Numbered from the stretch's first letter, positions 41,286-50,104 are shown. The stretch: DNA of 64,000 nt from Vibrio lentus (GCF_030409755.1 NZ_JAUFQE010000002.1:2232001-2296000); one strand, 5' to 3'. The notes: generated by a model not told the origin, from the sequence alone. Numbers and translations are program-made.

Positions 41286-41573
41286 ATGCTGACAAAAGAT
41301 GTGTCTGAAGAGTTGAAATCAGTGCTTGAAGGACTGCAAGCACAAGGGAAAGAGCCAACTGTTGCTTTAGTGAAAGCTCGTATGAGTACATCCGTTCCAA
41401 TGCCAGCTTTGATTACAACCATCAAGAGCTGGAAAAGTGCGAATCGCGTACCTAAAGTGGAAGTCGCGACACAAGAAGAGCCAGCACTTGATCGTGTTAG
41501 CCAACTGGAAAAGCAAATCCTTGAGCTTACCGCTCGCGTTGCCACGCTAGAAGCCAAGTTAACTGATCAATAA
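41286..41573 (+). CDS. Small protein with KfrA-like DNA-binding N-terminus and coiled coil
   Basis: 95 residues, function not established. The N-terminal segment GLQAQGKEPTVALVKARMSTSVPMPALITTIKSWK resembles the KfrA_N fold, a plasmid-type DNA-binding helical domain. The C-terminus is a leucine-zipper-like helix (LDRVSQLEKQILELTARVATLEAKL). The frame opens at ATG 41274, but TGGAGGT at 41275-41281 is the ribosome-binding site for ATG 41286. Divergent from csrB. A short four-codon ORF (41257-41271) with its own GGAG lies just upstream. Confidence 0.72.
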   Translation: MLTKDVSEELKSVLEGLQAQGKEPTVALVKARMSTSVPMPALITTIKSWKSANRVPKVEVATQEEPALDRVSQLEKQILELTARVATLEAKLTDQ

Positions 41574-41643
41574 GTTAACTGGTCAATAAGGCAACTGAGC
41601 AATGAGTTGACCGATAAATAAGCTAACAGAGAAATAGAACACT

Positions 41644-42087
41644 ATGAAGATATGGGTTGATGCGGACGCTTGTCCCAAGGTTATCCGAGAAACAATCGTA
41701 CGCGCAGCTGAACGCACAGGGGTCGAATGTACCTTTGTCGCGAACCATTTGGTTCCCGTTCCCAAGCGTAACAACATTCACTCAATTCAAGTCCCAAGCG
41801 GATTTGATATTGCAGATGATGAAATCGTAAAACGCACTGAACCCGGCGATCTGGTGATTACCTCTGACATTCCTCTGGCTGACGAAGTGATCACCAAAGG
41901 TGCGCTTGCTTTAAGCTCTCGCGGCGAGCTTTACACCAAAGAGACTATTAAAGCGCGTCTCAACATTCGTGACTTTATGGATACTATGCGTTCAAGTGGT
42001 ATTCAAACTGGCGGACCAAGCACCCTTTCTCAAACCGACCGTCGTGAGTTCGCAAACCACCTCGATCGCCTATTAGCAAAGCGCTAA
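41644..42087 (+). CDS. YaiI/YqxD family protein (DUF188)
   Basis: 147 residues. The NYN/PIN-like fold of the UPF0178 family is clear: [75 protein letters not shown], and C-terminal FANHLDRLL. Conserved aspartates at the start suggest a nuclease-like metal site, but no activity is established. Separate from its neighbours by short spacers. Confidence 0.9.
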   Translation: MKIWVDADACPKVIRETIVRAAERTGVECTFVANHLVPVPKRNNIHSIQVPSGFDIADDEIVKRTEPGDLVITSDIPLADEVITKGALALSSRGELYTKETIKARLNIRDFMDTMRSSGIQTGGPSTLSQTDRREFANHLDRLLAKR

Positions 42088-42205
42088 CCACAGCTTTCTA
42101 ATGGCGACAGCTTTAGACGTCGTCTCTTACATCGCTATAGCCCAGATGAAATTTTAATCGACATACTCCGTTCTTGATATTTATTACAATAACGGAGTAT
42201 TGCTT

Positions 42206-42961
42206 ATGATTCGTCGAATCGCCCTCTCGCTATCCATTGTTTTTGGCAGCACCCAACTTTCTTTTGCTGATGAAGACTTTGCCGATGAACACTTTGCTGA
42301 TCAAGAGTACGGAATCATCGGAGGCAGCATCACCTATGGTGAAAGTGTTTTCTCGACTAAAAGTGCCCCTCAATTTGGCGCGACACCCAACCTATTCTAT
42401 TCAGGTCCAAAAGGCTTTATCGATGGTAGCTTAGCCAATTGGCAACTGCTGCCTTACGTAGGGCTATCTGGAAATTGGCGCTTTGCTGAAGTGTCAGACA
42501 CCTTCGTTGACCTACCTAACGGCATTCAAGACAGAGATGGGAATGGAGAACTGGGGATAACCTTAGGAACAGTAGGCGCACGCCTCACCTACTTACACGA
42601 TGTAACTTCAGAACATGATGGCTACGAAGTTCAGCTTCACTTAGGCAGAACGTTAGAAACCTGGACGCAGCCATTCACCATTACGCCCTACCTAGAAGTC
42701 GATTATCGAGACAAGAAACTGTCCAATCACCTGTATGGTATTTCTAACACCGAGTCATCAGCTTCGGGACTAAACCAGTTTGATGCGGGCTCAACCTTTG
42801 TCTATCAAGCAGGGTTAATCGGGCTTTATGAGTTCACGTCAACTTGGATTGGTATCGCTCGAGCAGACCTAATTCATCATGACAGCGACAGCGCGTTGAT
42901 ACAACGAGACGTGGGCTGGTCATTCGAACTAGGCGTTACCTATAGGTTTGCGGGATTGTAA
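42206..42961 (+). CDS. MipA/OmpV family outer-membrane protein
   Basis: 251 residues. A signal peptide (about 1-21, LSIVFGSTQLSFA) is followed by a beta-barrel of about 230 residues ending in SFELGVTYRFAGL. The family acts as an outer-membrane scaffold (MipA) or porin-like OmpV. YGIIGGSITYGESVF and NWQLLPYVGLSGNWRF are typical. The alternative upstream TTG at 42200 overlaps the spacing of GGAG (42194-42197), so ATG 42206 is preferred. D/E/H-rich repeats (DEDFADEHFADQEYG) follow the signal. Confidence 0.85.
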   Translation: MIRRIALSLSIVFGSTQLSFADEDFADEHFADQEYGIIGGSITYGESVFSTKSAPQFGATPNLFYSGPKGFIDGSLANWQLLPYVGLSGNWRFAEVSDTFVDLPNGIQDRDGNGELGITLGTVGARLTYLHDVTSEHDGYEVQLHLGRTLETWTQPFTITPYLEVDYRDKKLSNHLYGISNTESSASGLNQFDAGSTFVYQAGLIGLYEFTSTWIGIARADLIHHDSDSALIQRDVGWSFELGVTYRFAGL

Positions 42962-42979
42962 GTTTATTGACTCAAACAA

Positions 42980-43007
42980 AAAGAGCCTGCATTGATGCAG
43001 GCTCTTT
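42980..43007. terminator. Bidirectional terminator between the MipA gene and abgT
   Basis: AAAGAGCCTGCA/TGCAGGCTCTTT perfect 12-bp stem with loop TTGA, between convergent genes. Confidence 0.9.
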
Positions 43008-43066
43008 GGTATCTCGTCTTTTATTCAGTTAATAAGCGAATTGAAATGTTCGCCTATCACTGTTCA

Positions 43067-44653
43067 CTAAGGCGTGTAGTACGTTGCAGCGCCTGGACCT
43101 ACTGGTAGACCGAATACGAATACCCATAGGTAGAACAAGATGCTCCAACCGAACATGAATACCATTGAGTAAGGCAACATTGTCGCGATCAGTGTACCGA
43201 TACCTAGGTTCTTCATGTAGCGAGTTGCTACGGCAAGAATAAGACCGAAGTAGCTCATCATTGGTGTAATGATGTTGGTTGTTGAATCACCGATACGGTA
43301 AGCCGCTTGAATCGTTTCAGGTGCGTAGCCTACTAGCATTAGCATTGGAACGAAGATTGGCGCGGTTACTGCCCACTGTGCAGAAGCTGAACCGATCATC
43401 AGGTTAATGAAGCCACACATTAGGATAAATGCGAAGAACAACATTGGACCCGTTAGGCCGATATCCTGAAGGAATGTTGCGCCGCCTACAGCGACCACTT
43501 GACCAAAGTTAGTCCACTTAAAGAAAGCAACAAACTGTGCAGCAAAGAATACAAGAACAATGTACATGCCCATTGAAGACATAGACGTTGCCATTGCATT
43601 AATCACATCACGGTCATTCTTCATTGAACCAGTAACTTTGCCGTAAACAAAACCAGGAATCGCAAAGAATACAAAGATAAACGCGACGATACTTTTCAGG
43701 AATGGAGAACCTGAAATCGTACCTGCCTCTGAACGCAGAACACCGTCAGCAGGAACCACAGTCCAAGCTAAAAGTGCACTCACGATTAATACAGCAACAC
43801 CCGCTAGCTTAAGGCCTTTCTTCTCAATAGCAGTAAGTTTACCCATCGAGTCATTTGAAAGATCTTCAGATGCGTCTTCATCGTTGTATTTACCTAACTT
43901 AGGTTCAACAATCTTCTCTGTTACCAATGCACCGGCAATCGAGATAAAGAAGGTCGAAACAAACATGAAGTACCAGTTTGATTCAGGGCCAACAGAGTAA
44001 GATGGATCAAGCATTTGTGCTGCTGTTTCTGTGATACCAGAAAGCAGTGGATCAACCGTACCGATAAGTAGGTTTGCAGAATAACCACCAGATACACCAG
44101 CAAATGCTGCCGCTAGACCTGCTAATGGGTGACGACCCAATGAGTGGAAAAGCATTGCTGCAAGAGGGATAAGTACTACGTAACCTAGCTCTGAAGCCGT
44201 GTTAGAGATAATACCGGCAAATACCACGGTTACAGTAACCATGCGCTGAGATGCGCCCATTACCATGCCGCGCATTGCCGCAGATAATAGACCTGAGTGT
44301 TCAGCAATCGCAACACCTAGCATTGCAACAAGCACGGTACCAAGTGGCGCAAAGCCAACAAAGTTCTTAACTAGATTAGTTACGATGAGCTGTAAGCCTT
44401 CAGCATTAAGTAAGCTTACAACGTGGATCATGCCATCAGCAGCACGACCGCTAGCACCTTCTGGGCGAGGATCCATTACAGATACTTCGAAGTAACCAGC
44501 AATTCCTGAAGAAACTAGGATTGCGACACAGAAGATTGCGAAAAGAGTGATTGGGTGGGGTAAAAGGTTCCCCAAATATTCAACGCCATCGAGAAAGCGG
44601 GTAAAAATAGGTTTCTTTGGCGAGTTGTTTTTTATTGAAGCTGATGAACTCAT
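43067..44653 (-). CDS. AbgT family transporter
   Basis: 528 residues. About 11-13 membrane helices. Family members carry p-aminobenzoyl-glutamate into cells or export sulfonamides and p-aminobenzoate. Core motifs: FLDGVEYLGNLLPHPITLFAIF, AGVSGGYSANLLIGTVDPLLSGITE and GSASAQWAVTAPIFVPMLMLVGYAPE. The frame extends 28 codons further up, but ATG 44653 has GGAGGG correctly spaced and gives MSSSASIKN. No abgA/abgB hydrolase genes adjoin, so the substrate is open. Confidence 0.9.
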   Translation of the reverse strand: MSSSASIKNNSPKKPIFTRFLDGVEYLGNLLPHPITLFAIFCVAILVSSGIAGYFEVSVMDPRPEGASGRAADGMIHVVSLLNAEGLQLIVTNLVKNFVGFAPLGTVLVAMLGVAIAEHSGLLSAAMRGMVMGASQRMVTVTVVFAGIISNTASELGYVVLIPLAAMLFHSLGRHPLAGLAAAFAGVSGGYSANLLIGTVDPLLSGITETAAQMLDPSYSVGPESNWYFMFVSTFFISIAGALVTEKIVEPKLGKYNDEDASEDLSNDSMGKLTAIEKKGLKLAGVAVLIVSALLAWTVVPADGVLRSEAGTISGSPFLKSIVAFIFVFFAIPGFVYGKVTGSMKNDRDVINAMATSMSSMGMYIVLVFFAAQFVAFFKWTNFGQVVAVGGATFLQDIGLTGPMLFFAFILMCGFINLMIGSASAQWAVTAPIFVPMLMLVGYAPETIQAAYRIGDSTTNIITPMMSYFGLILAVATRYMKNLGIGTLIATMLPYSMVFMFGWSILFYLWVFVFGLPVGPGAATYYTP

Positions 44654-45039
44654 CAGTTCCCTCCTTGTAGTGATTCCTGTGCAATTGTGACAAAAATGTT
44701 CAAATTGCCAGCGCAGAGTACGCGACAAAATTATCAATTAGAAATTCAAAATGTTACAAAATGTGTAACAAACGACGATTTTTAACTCTATTTGAACAAT
44801 TAATTAGCAAATAAATCTATATTAAATACAAAATCTAGATTTATAATTCACAACCAAGCATTCACTACAAATATGACTGCCTATATAACTCATTGATTTA
44901 CATTAAAATAAAACACACCATACTCTAAAGTGCAGTTCGATATTGGCCAAGGTTCCGCTCGAAGGAAAAGAAAAACAGGCAAATGAATGAAGTTTGACTT
45001 TCCCCTCGTTTTTACACACGCGTCACATCATATTGACGG
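44654..45039. other. Intergenic region upstream of abgT
   Basis: 386 bp, very AT-rich in 44740-44930. It holds an inverted repeat TGTTAC-N7-GTAACA (44752-44770) and a looser AAATCTA/TAGATTT pair (about 44811-44841), both possible operators for abgT. The stretch next to rpmJ has a T-rich run on the minus strand but no clear terminator stem. I see no gene. Confidence 0.5.
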
Positions 45040-45165
45040 TTATTTTTGAACCGCTTTAAATCTTGGATTGGATTTGCAGATCACATAATGACGCCCTCTG
45101 CGCTTAACGATCTGGCAATCTGGGTGACGGCTTTTCGCACTTTTAAGTGATTTAACAACTTTCAT
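45040..45165 (-). CDS. rpmJ: 50S ribosomal protein L36, zinc-independent paralogue
   Basis: 41 residues, starting [20 protein letters not shown] and ending NPRFKAVQK. It is the YkgO-type L36: of the four canonical zinc ligands only two Cys remain (C17, C30), and the first Cys and the His are replaced. Such paralogues take over in zinc shortage, freeing zinc from ribosomes. Its ATG overlaps the stop codon of rpmE2 (TAATG), giving a coupled two-gene operon. Confidence 0.93.
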   Translation of the reverse strand: MKVVKSLKSAKSRHPDCQIVKRRGRHYVICKSNPRFKAVQK

Positions 45166-45425
45166 TATTTAGCTCCCTTACCTAATTGACCAAAGCGACG
45201 AGTAAAGTTGGCAACACGCCCTTCTTTATGTAGCACTCTCTGTTTACCCGTATAGAAAGGATGCGATTTTGCAGACACTTCAATCGTGAAATAAGGGTAA
45301 GTATTGCCATCTTCCCATTCGATAGTGCGGTCTGTTTTCAGCGTAGAGCCGATTAAGAAGTACTCATCAACGCTGGTGTCGTGGAACACCACTGTGCGGT
45401 AGTCAGGGTGGATATTCGGTTTCAT
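45165..45425 (-). CDS. rpmE2: 50S ribosomal protein L31 type B (zinc-independent)
   Basis: 86 residues, type B L31 (YkgM). [28 protein letters not shown] and [24 protein letters not shown] are characteristic. The CxxC zinc ligands of ordinary L31 are absent. It is expected to replace zinc-binding L31 when zinc is scarce. It is first in the rpmE2-rpmJ operon behind a Zur-type palindrome 24 bp upstream of its start, which fits zinc repression. Confidence 0.95.
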   Translation of the reverse strand: MKPNIHPDYRTVVFHDTSVDEYFLIGSTLKTDRTIEWEDGNTYPYFTIEVSAKSHPFYTGKQRVLHKEGRVANFTRRFGQLGKGAK

Positions 45426-45448
45426 TGTATTTCCCTAAATAATTAAAC

Positions 45449-45468
45449 TGATACGTTATAACATATCA
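45449..45468. promoter_or_regulatory. Zur box upstream of rpmE2-rpmJ
   Basis: Near-perfect palindrome TGATACGTTATAACATATCA centred on GTTATAAC, the core of the gammaproteobacterial Zur operator (ATGTTATANNATAACA type). Its place before the zinc-sparing ribosomal proteins supports Zur control. Confidence 0.85.
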
Positions 45469-45484
45469 AATGATAATTATTATC
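45469..45484. promoter_or_regulatory. Fur-box-like site abutting the Zur box
   Basis: AATGATAATTATTATC matches the inner 16 bases of the Fur consensus with one difference. It directly adjoins the Zur palindrome, and lies 66 bp upstream of divergent trmO. Could be bound by Fur, or be an extended Zur contact. Confidence 0.6.
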
Positions 45485-45549
45485 AAAAGAAAAACAAGCG
45501 ATTTTATGATATTTTTCCGCCATAGATCGTAATTAGAGAACGTCCACTC

Positions 45550-46245
45550 ATGTACTCCATTGAACCTATTGGCTTTATAGAGTCTCCCTATAAAGAGAAG
45601 TTCGCGGTACCAAGGCAGCCTAGATTGGTGCCAACATCCACCTCAAGAGTCAGGCTGGCTGACGCAGCGAATTGTGTTGAGTCTGTTCGTGATATTGAAC
45701 AATTTAGCCATGTGTGGTTGTTGTTTTTGTTCGATAAGAACCTTGAGGCAGGCTGGAAACCAACAGTGAGACCACCTCGCCTTGGCGGGAATGAACGCAT
45801 TGGTGTATTCGCATCGCGTGCCACTTTTAGGCCGAATGGAATTGGCATGTCTGCGGTTGAACTCAAAGGGGTATCCCAAGAAAAGGGACAAACTTGGTTG
45901 GACTTGGGCAGTGTTGATCTCGTTGACGGCACACCTATCATCGACATCAAACCTTATATCCCCTACTCGGATTCGATTCCCGATGCACGAGGAGGGTTTG
46001 CTGCCGATGAACCTGAAGTGTTAGATGTAAACTTCTCGCAGCAAGCTCAAAGTAAGCTGTCTGGTCACCCGCAGGCGCGCCATATCATTCAGGTGATCAA
46101 AGAAGTGTTAGGCCAAGATCCACGACCCGCCTATAAGAAAGGCAAGCCAGACAGTAAAGAATATGCGGTAAATTTGTTCGATCTTAACGTGAAATTCGTT
46201 GTTGAAACGCTTTTCATCAATGTTACCGACATTGAACGCTTTTGA
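45550..46245 (+). CDS. trmO: tRNA (N6-threonylcarbamoyladenosine(37)-N6)-methyltransferase TrmO
   Basis: 231 residues. It methylates t6A37 to m6t6A in tRNA-Thr for ACY codons, using SAM. The TsaA/TrmO beta-barrel is clear: IEPIGFIESPYKEKFAVPRQPRLVP, HVWLLFLFDKNLEAGWKPTVRPPRLGGNERIGVFASRATFRPNGIGMSAV and VDGTPIIDIKPYIPYSDS. The C-terminal extension resembles that of E. coli YaeB. A terminator precedes proS. Confidence 0.93.
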   Translation: MYSIEPIGFIESPYKEKFAVPRQPRLVPTSTSRVRLADAANCVESVRDIEQFSHVWLLFLFDKNLEAGWKPTVRPPRLGGNERIGVFASRATFRPNGIGMSAVELKGVSQEKGQTWLDLGSVDLVDGTPIIDIKPYIPYSDSIPDARGGFAADEPEVLDVNFSQQAQSKLSGHPQARHIIQVIKEVLGQDPRPAYKKGKPDSKEYAVNLFDLNVKFVVETLFINVTDIERF

Positions 46246-46284
46246 GATCCCAAATAGGCTGATATTATATGCGGCTATATCAGA

Positions 46285-46321
46285 TTTGCTGTCGTCACTA
46301 ACTACAGCAAATTTTCTTTTA
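46285..46321 (+). terminator. trmO terminator
   Basis: ATTTGCTGT/ACAGCAAAT perfect 9-bp stem, then TTTCTTTT, ending 25 bp before proS. A second hairpin (CTGATAT/ATATCAG) lies just before. Confidence 0.75.
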
Positions 46322-46346
46322 TCAATGATGAAACGGATACCATAGA

Positions 46347-48062
46347 ATGCGTACCAGTAACTACCTTCTTTCTACTCTGAAAGAGACTCCAAACGACGCA
46401 GAAGTTATCAGCCACCAGCTGATGCTACGTGCAGGTATGATCCGTAAGCTAGCTTCAGGTTTATATACTTGGCTACCTACTGGTCTACGTGTACTGCGTA
46501 AAGTCGAAAATATCGTTCGCCAAGAGATCGATAATGCAGGTGCCGTTGAAATCTTGATGCCCGTAGTTCAACCGTTTGAGCTTTGGGAAGAGACTGGCCG
46601 TTCTGAAAAGATGGGTCCTGAGCTACTTCGTTTCACAGACCGTCATTCTCGTCCGTTTGTTCTTAGCCCAACAGCAGAAGAAGTGGTAACGAGCCTAGTA
46701 CGTAACGAGATCAGCTCTTACAAACAGCTTCCTCTAAATCTGTACCAAATCCAGACTAAATTCCGTGATGAACGCCGCCCTCGTTTTGGCGTAATGCGTG
46801 CACGTGAATTCTCTATGATGGATGCGTACAGCTTTGATATCGATAAAGAAGGCTTAGAAAAGTCTTACCAAGCGATGCACGATGCTTACTGTAAAGCATT
46901 CGACCGCATGGGTCTTGAGTACCGTCCAGTATTGGCAGACTCTGGCGCAATCGGTGGCAGCGGCTCTCAAGAGTTCCACGTTCTTGCTGAAAGCGGCGAA
47001 GACCTAATCGCATTCTCTTCAGAATCTGATTACGCAGCGAACATCGAGAAAGCAGAAGCACTAGCTCCTACTGAAGAAGTTGCAGCGCCAACTCAAGAGA
47101 TGGAACTGGTTGATACGCCAAACGCAAAAACTATCGCAGAACTTGTAGAGCAACACGGTCTAGCAATCGAGAAGACAGTTAAGACTCTATTCGTTAAAGC
47201 ATCTGATGAAGTAGAAGCAGATATCATTGCTCTAATCGTCCGTGGCGACCACGAGCTTAACGAAGTGAAAGCAGAAAACCTTCCACAGATTGCTTCTCCA
47301 CTAGAGATGGCCTCTGAAGAAGAAATCCGTGCACTTGTTGGTGCAGGTCCTGGTTCACTTGGCCCTGTTGGCCTAGAGCTACCATTCATCGTTGACCGCT
47401 CTGTTGCTGTAATGAGCGACTTCGGCGCTGGCGCAAACGTAGACGGTAAGCACTACTTCGGTATTAACTGGGGTCGTGACGTTGAGCTTGCTCAAGTTGA
47501 AGACCTACGTAACGTTGTTGAAGGTGACCTTAGCCCATGTGGTCAAGGTACTATCCAACTTAAGCGCGGTATCGAAGTTGGTCACATCTTCCAGCTAGGT
47601 AATACTTACTCTAAAGCAATGAACTGTAACGTGCTTGGTCCTGATGGTAAGAGCGTAATCCTAGAAATGGGTTGTTACGGTATCGGTGTTTCACGTGTTG
47701 TTGCATCAGCTATCGAACAAAACCACGATAAGTTCGGTATCACTTGGCCAGACGCACTAGCGCCGTTCCAAGTTGCTATCGTACCAATGAACATGCACAA
47801 ATCTGAGCGCGTTAAAGAAGCAGCTGAGAAGCTATACGCTGAATTAACGGCTATGGGTATCGAAGTACTATTCGATGACCGTAAAGAACGCCCAGGTGTT
47901 ATGTTTAAAGATATCGAGCTAGTGGGTATCCCTCACACTATCGTTATCGGTGATCGCAGCATGGACGAAGGTAACTTCGAATACAAAAACCGTCGTACAG
48001 GTGATAAAGAAGCTATCGCAATGGACACGGTTATCGAGCACCTTAAAGCTCAGCTGGCTTAG
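46347..48062 (+). CDS. proS: Prolyl-tRNA synthetase
   Basis: 571 residues, the bacterial class IIa type of usual length. Class II motifs: motif 1 around [28 protein letters not shown], motif 2 [31 protein letters not shown], and motif 3 [14 protein letters not shown]. The YbaK-like editing domain that clears Ala-tRNA-Pro is inserted at about 224-405 ([29 protein letters not shown]). A C-terminal anticodon-binding domain follows ([25 protein letters not shown]). Confidence 0.98.
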   Translation: MRTSNYLLSTLKETPNDAEVISHQLMLRAGMIRKLASGLYTWLPTGLRVLRKVENIVRQEIDNAGAVEILMPVVQPFELWEETGRSEKMGPELLRFTDRHSRPFVLSPTAEEVVTSLVRNEISSYKQLPLNLYQIQTKFRDERRPRFGVMRAREFSMMDAYSFDIDKEGLEKSYQAMHDAYCKAFDRMGLEYRPVLADSGAIGGSGSQEFHVLAESGEDLIAFSSESDYAANIEKAEALAPTEEVAAPTQEMELVDTPNAKTIAELVEQHGLAIEKTVKTLFVKASDEVEADIIALIVRGDHELNEVKAENLPQIASPLEMASEEEIRALVGAGPGSLGPVGLELPFIVDRSVAVMSDFGAGANVDGKHYFGINWGRDVELAQVEDLRNVVEGDLSPCGQGTIQLKRGIEVGHIFQLGNTYSKAMNCNVLGPDGKSVILEMGCYGIGVSRVVASAIEQNHDKFGITWPDALAPFQVAIVPMNMHKSERVKEAAEKLYAELTAMGIEVLFDDRKERPGVMFKDIELVGIPHTIVIGDRSMDEGNFEYKNRRTGDKEAIAMDTVIEHLKAQLA

Positions 48063-48104
48063 TAATCCGATTGCTTGTGCTTGCAAGCTGATAGATAAAC
48101 ATTG

Positions 48105-48131
48105 AAAGGCTACCATTAGGTGGCCTTTTTT
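48105..48131 (+). terminator. proS rho-independent terminator
   Basis: AAGGCTACC/GGTGGCCTT stem (one G-U) with loop ATTA, then six T. Confidence 0.92.
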
Positions 48132-48263
48132 GTGTCTGTCGTTTCTCTTCAAACTCCCTTCTATTTATCACCAGAGTAAATAACGTAAGTTAATCCCCTG
48201 TTCATCTTTATATCCGTATATTGGTTTCAACTACTCTTAGGCACATCTACATTGGAGGTATCG

Positions 48264-48959
48264 ATGGATATCAAAAGCTTACTTAACCAAGCACTTAAGT
48301 CAGATCTCGTTAAACAAGGCACTCAGAAGCTTTCCCAAGGATCTTCGAGTTTAAGTAGCCTCTCTAAAGGCAGTAACAGCAATGGCAAGAGTAGCAGTAA
48401 AAGCACACTTGGAGCCTTCGGCGCAGGCGCAGTTGGCGGCGGACTCTTAGGTGCGTTAATGGGATCTAAGAAGACTAAGAAGATGGGTAAGAAAGCAGCT
48501 GGGATTGGTGGCGCAGCGGCACTGGGTGCTCTGGCTTATAAGGTCTACAACGATTACCAATCGAAACAAGGCCAAACACCGAATACCGAACAAGCTCAAT
48601 TTGATGAGAGCGATTCAAACCATAGCGTACTGATTCTAAGATCGATGATTGCTGCGTCCAAAGCCGACGGGCATGTTGATGAAGAAGAGATGGCTAAGAT
48701 TGAACAAGCCGTCGAGAACATGGGCGCAGATTATCAGCTGACTAAATTGGTGTCGGAAGAATTGCACAAGCCACTCGATCCAAGCGAAATAGCTCAATTA
48801 GCAACGTCACCTCAACAAGCGAGTGAGATCTACTTAGCCTCTTTGATTGTGGCCGACGAGCAGAACTTTATGGAAAAGGCTTACCTCAAAGAGTTAGCAA
48901 AGCAGCTTAACCTTGCTGATGAAGTGACTTATCAGCTTGAACAGCAGATCTCTAATTAA
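48264..48959 (+). CDS. yebE: YebE-type DUF533 / TerB-like protein
   Basis: 231 residues. The N-terminal third is low-complexity S/G/K (LSSLSKGSNSNGKSSSKS), then comes a glycine-rich hydrophobic segment (TLGAFGAGAVGGGLLGALMG, about 53-72), probably membrane-active. The C-terminal TerB-like helical domain has ILRSMIAASKADGHVDEEEMAKIEQAVE, with the acidic DGHVDEEE loop. YebE is a sigma-E or Cpx-type envelope stress protein in enterics; function otherwise unknown. ATG 48264 follows GGAGG at 48255-48259, so the upstream TTG is rejected. Confidence 0.83.
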   Translation: MDIKSLLNQALKSDLVKQGTQKLSQGSSSLSSLSKGSNSNGKSSSKSTLGAFGAGAVGGGLLGALMGSKKTKKMGKKAAGIGGAAALGALAYKVYNDYQSKQGQTPNTEQAQFDESDSNHSVLILRSMIAASKADGHVDEEEMAKIEQAVENMGADYQLTKLVSEELHKPLDPSEIAQLATSPQQASEIYLASLIVADEQNFMEKAYLKELAKQLNLADEVTYQLEQQISN

Positions 48960-49127
48960 GCGGTCAATATCAGGCTAATCTACAAACTGACAGAGTGATA
49001 TATTGAGCCTCAACAAAATGAGATATTGAGCAAGGACAAACTAACTCTGAACTTAATCAGATCCACTTTGTTTTTGCTTATCTCTATGTGTATATTGAGA
49101 CCAGTTATCATTTGGTTAGGTATAAAA

Positions 49128-49331
49128 ATGAAAGTATACGATTGTTGTGATTTGGTGCGTGAACTGTATTCTCAAATTGGCAGTGGCGACCAAGGCTATA
49201 TCCCTAAAGCGATCACTTGCGCTGTAAAAACATTGAATGACCTTGCTGCGGATGAATCCCTTCCTAAAGAAGCAAGAGATCGCGCTGCATTTGCCGCAGC
49301 TAACCTATTGATCTCAGATTTCGAGGACTAA
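49128..49331 (+). CDS. yaeP: YaeP family protein
   Basis: 67 residues. [67 protein letters not shown] is the UPF0253/YaeP family pattern, seen here in shortened form by its [13 protein letters not shown] and [13 protein letters not shown] segments. Small, soluble, helical, function unknown. The frame runs upstream to 49026 through a hydrophobic stretch, but the family start is the ATG at 49128. It ends one base before the DUF4250 gene, so they are coupled. Confidence 0.88.
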   Translation: MKVYDCCDLVRELYSQIGSGDQGYIPKAITCAVKTLNDLAADESLPKEARDRAAFAAANLLISDFED

Positions 49332-49332
49332 C

Positions 49333-49524
49333 ATGAACCTCGCTAACTTTGAAAAGATGGATCCTGTGATGTTGATGAGCATCGTCAACATGAAACTGCG
49401 TGACGACTTCGGTGGTGATTTGGATCGAGTGGTCAACTTCTACGAAATCGATAAAGCCGCATTGATCGCTAAACTCGCGTCTGCTGGTTTTGAGTATCTT
49501 CCAGAAGCCAAACAGTTTCGATAA
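49333..49524 (+). CDS. DUF4250 domain-containing protein
   Basis: 63 residues. MNLANFEKMDPVMLMSIVNMKLRD followed by FGGDLDRVVNFYEIDKAALIAKLASAGFEY is the DUF4250 pattern, a small all-helical cytoplasmic protein. Function unknown. It starts one base after yaeP and the pair ends at a strong terminator. In enterics yaeP is paired with rof (a Rho inhibitor) instead, so this may be a positional substitute, as inference. Confidence 0.87.
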   Translation: MNLANFEKMDPVMLMSIVNMKLRDDFGGDLDRVVNFYEIDKAALIAKLASAGFEYLPEAKQFR

Positions 49525-49547
49525 TAATTGAAAACAAGCTTCCTAAT

Positions 49548-49578
49548 AAAAGACCAACCTCTGCGTTGGTCTTTTTTT
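49548..49578 (+). terminator. yaeP-DUF4250 operon terminator
   Basis: AAAGACCAAC/GTTGGTCTTT stem with a six-base loop and seven T. Confidence 0.92.
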
Positions 49579-49757
49579 GTTGATGATACGTAGTAACTAA
49601 ACATGCAGTAAGCCAGTTATAAATTATCTGTCTGCACCTATACTTTTATATCTTAGAGTCAACCAACGCTCCTTGAATCAAAGCGTATTGTTGTATAGGC
49701 TACCTCAAACAGCATATAAACCTCATCATTCAACTTGATGATAGCGAAGGATTAACA

Positions 49758-50084
49758 ATGAAAAGACTTGGACTTTTAGCCGTTATTGCAGCCACACTCA
49801 CCGCTGGTTGCGCTTCAAATACTCAGCAAGACAACTTTCGTGAAGCCTCTTTTGAGCTGTGTAATACCGAAGTCGATATCTACTCAGTAAGTCATGATGA
49901 AAGAGTACGCATCGTCTGCTCTGACGGCTCTAAATTCGCTTTAAGTAGCGAAGATACGCTAGAAGTGATGCGTGATATCAACATCGATTACTGTGATGGC
50001 GAAGGCCTAGGCAAGTTCAATGAAAGCCGTAAGTACTACTCATTCAAATGTAAGTCAGGCACCTTGCTCAGCATCAAAAAATAA
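49758..50084 (+). CDS. Small lipoprotein of unknown function
   Basis: 108 residues. Signal peptide MKRLGLLAVIAATLTAG ends at lipobox TAGC (Cys18). The mature part (about 90 residues) has four further cysteines in a CNTEVDIY, RIVCSDGSKFAL, DYCDGEGLG and FKCKSG arrangement that could form two disulfides in the periplasm. A probable beta-rich fold. No family recognised. AAGGA ribosome-binding site before ATG. Followed by its own terminator. Confidence 0.72.
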   Translation: MKRLGLLAVIAATLTAGCASNTQQDNFREASFELCNTEVDIYSVSHDERVRIVCSDGSKFALSSEDTLEVMRDINIDYCDGEGLGKFNESRKYYSFKCKSGTLLSIKK

Positions 50085-50104
50085 AACCGATGCCAACAAA
50101 CAAC

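Noticed and set aside
41240..41557. Open frame antisense to the KfrA-like gene
   Set aside because: Serine-rich, no ribosome-binding site or family, and antisense to a gene with a good SD and a structured protein.
42100..42118. AGACGTC/GTCT palindrome resembling a met box upstream of the MipA gene
   Set aside because: Only one box. MetJ needs at least two adjacent boxes, and the gene has no methionine link.
44654..44737. 28-residue N-terminal extension of the AbgT transporter
   Set aside because: The extension lacks family likeness, and GGAGGG is placed for ATG 44653.
46813..47389. Open frames antisense to proS
   Set aside because: Shadow frames within a fully conserved gene, with no independent support.
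49026..49127. Hydrophobic N-terminal extension of YaeP
   Set aside because: YaeP proteins are small and soluble, and the family homology begins at ATG 49128. The hydrophobic run is translation of the upstream region.
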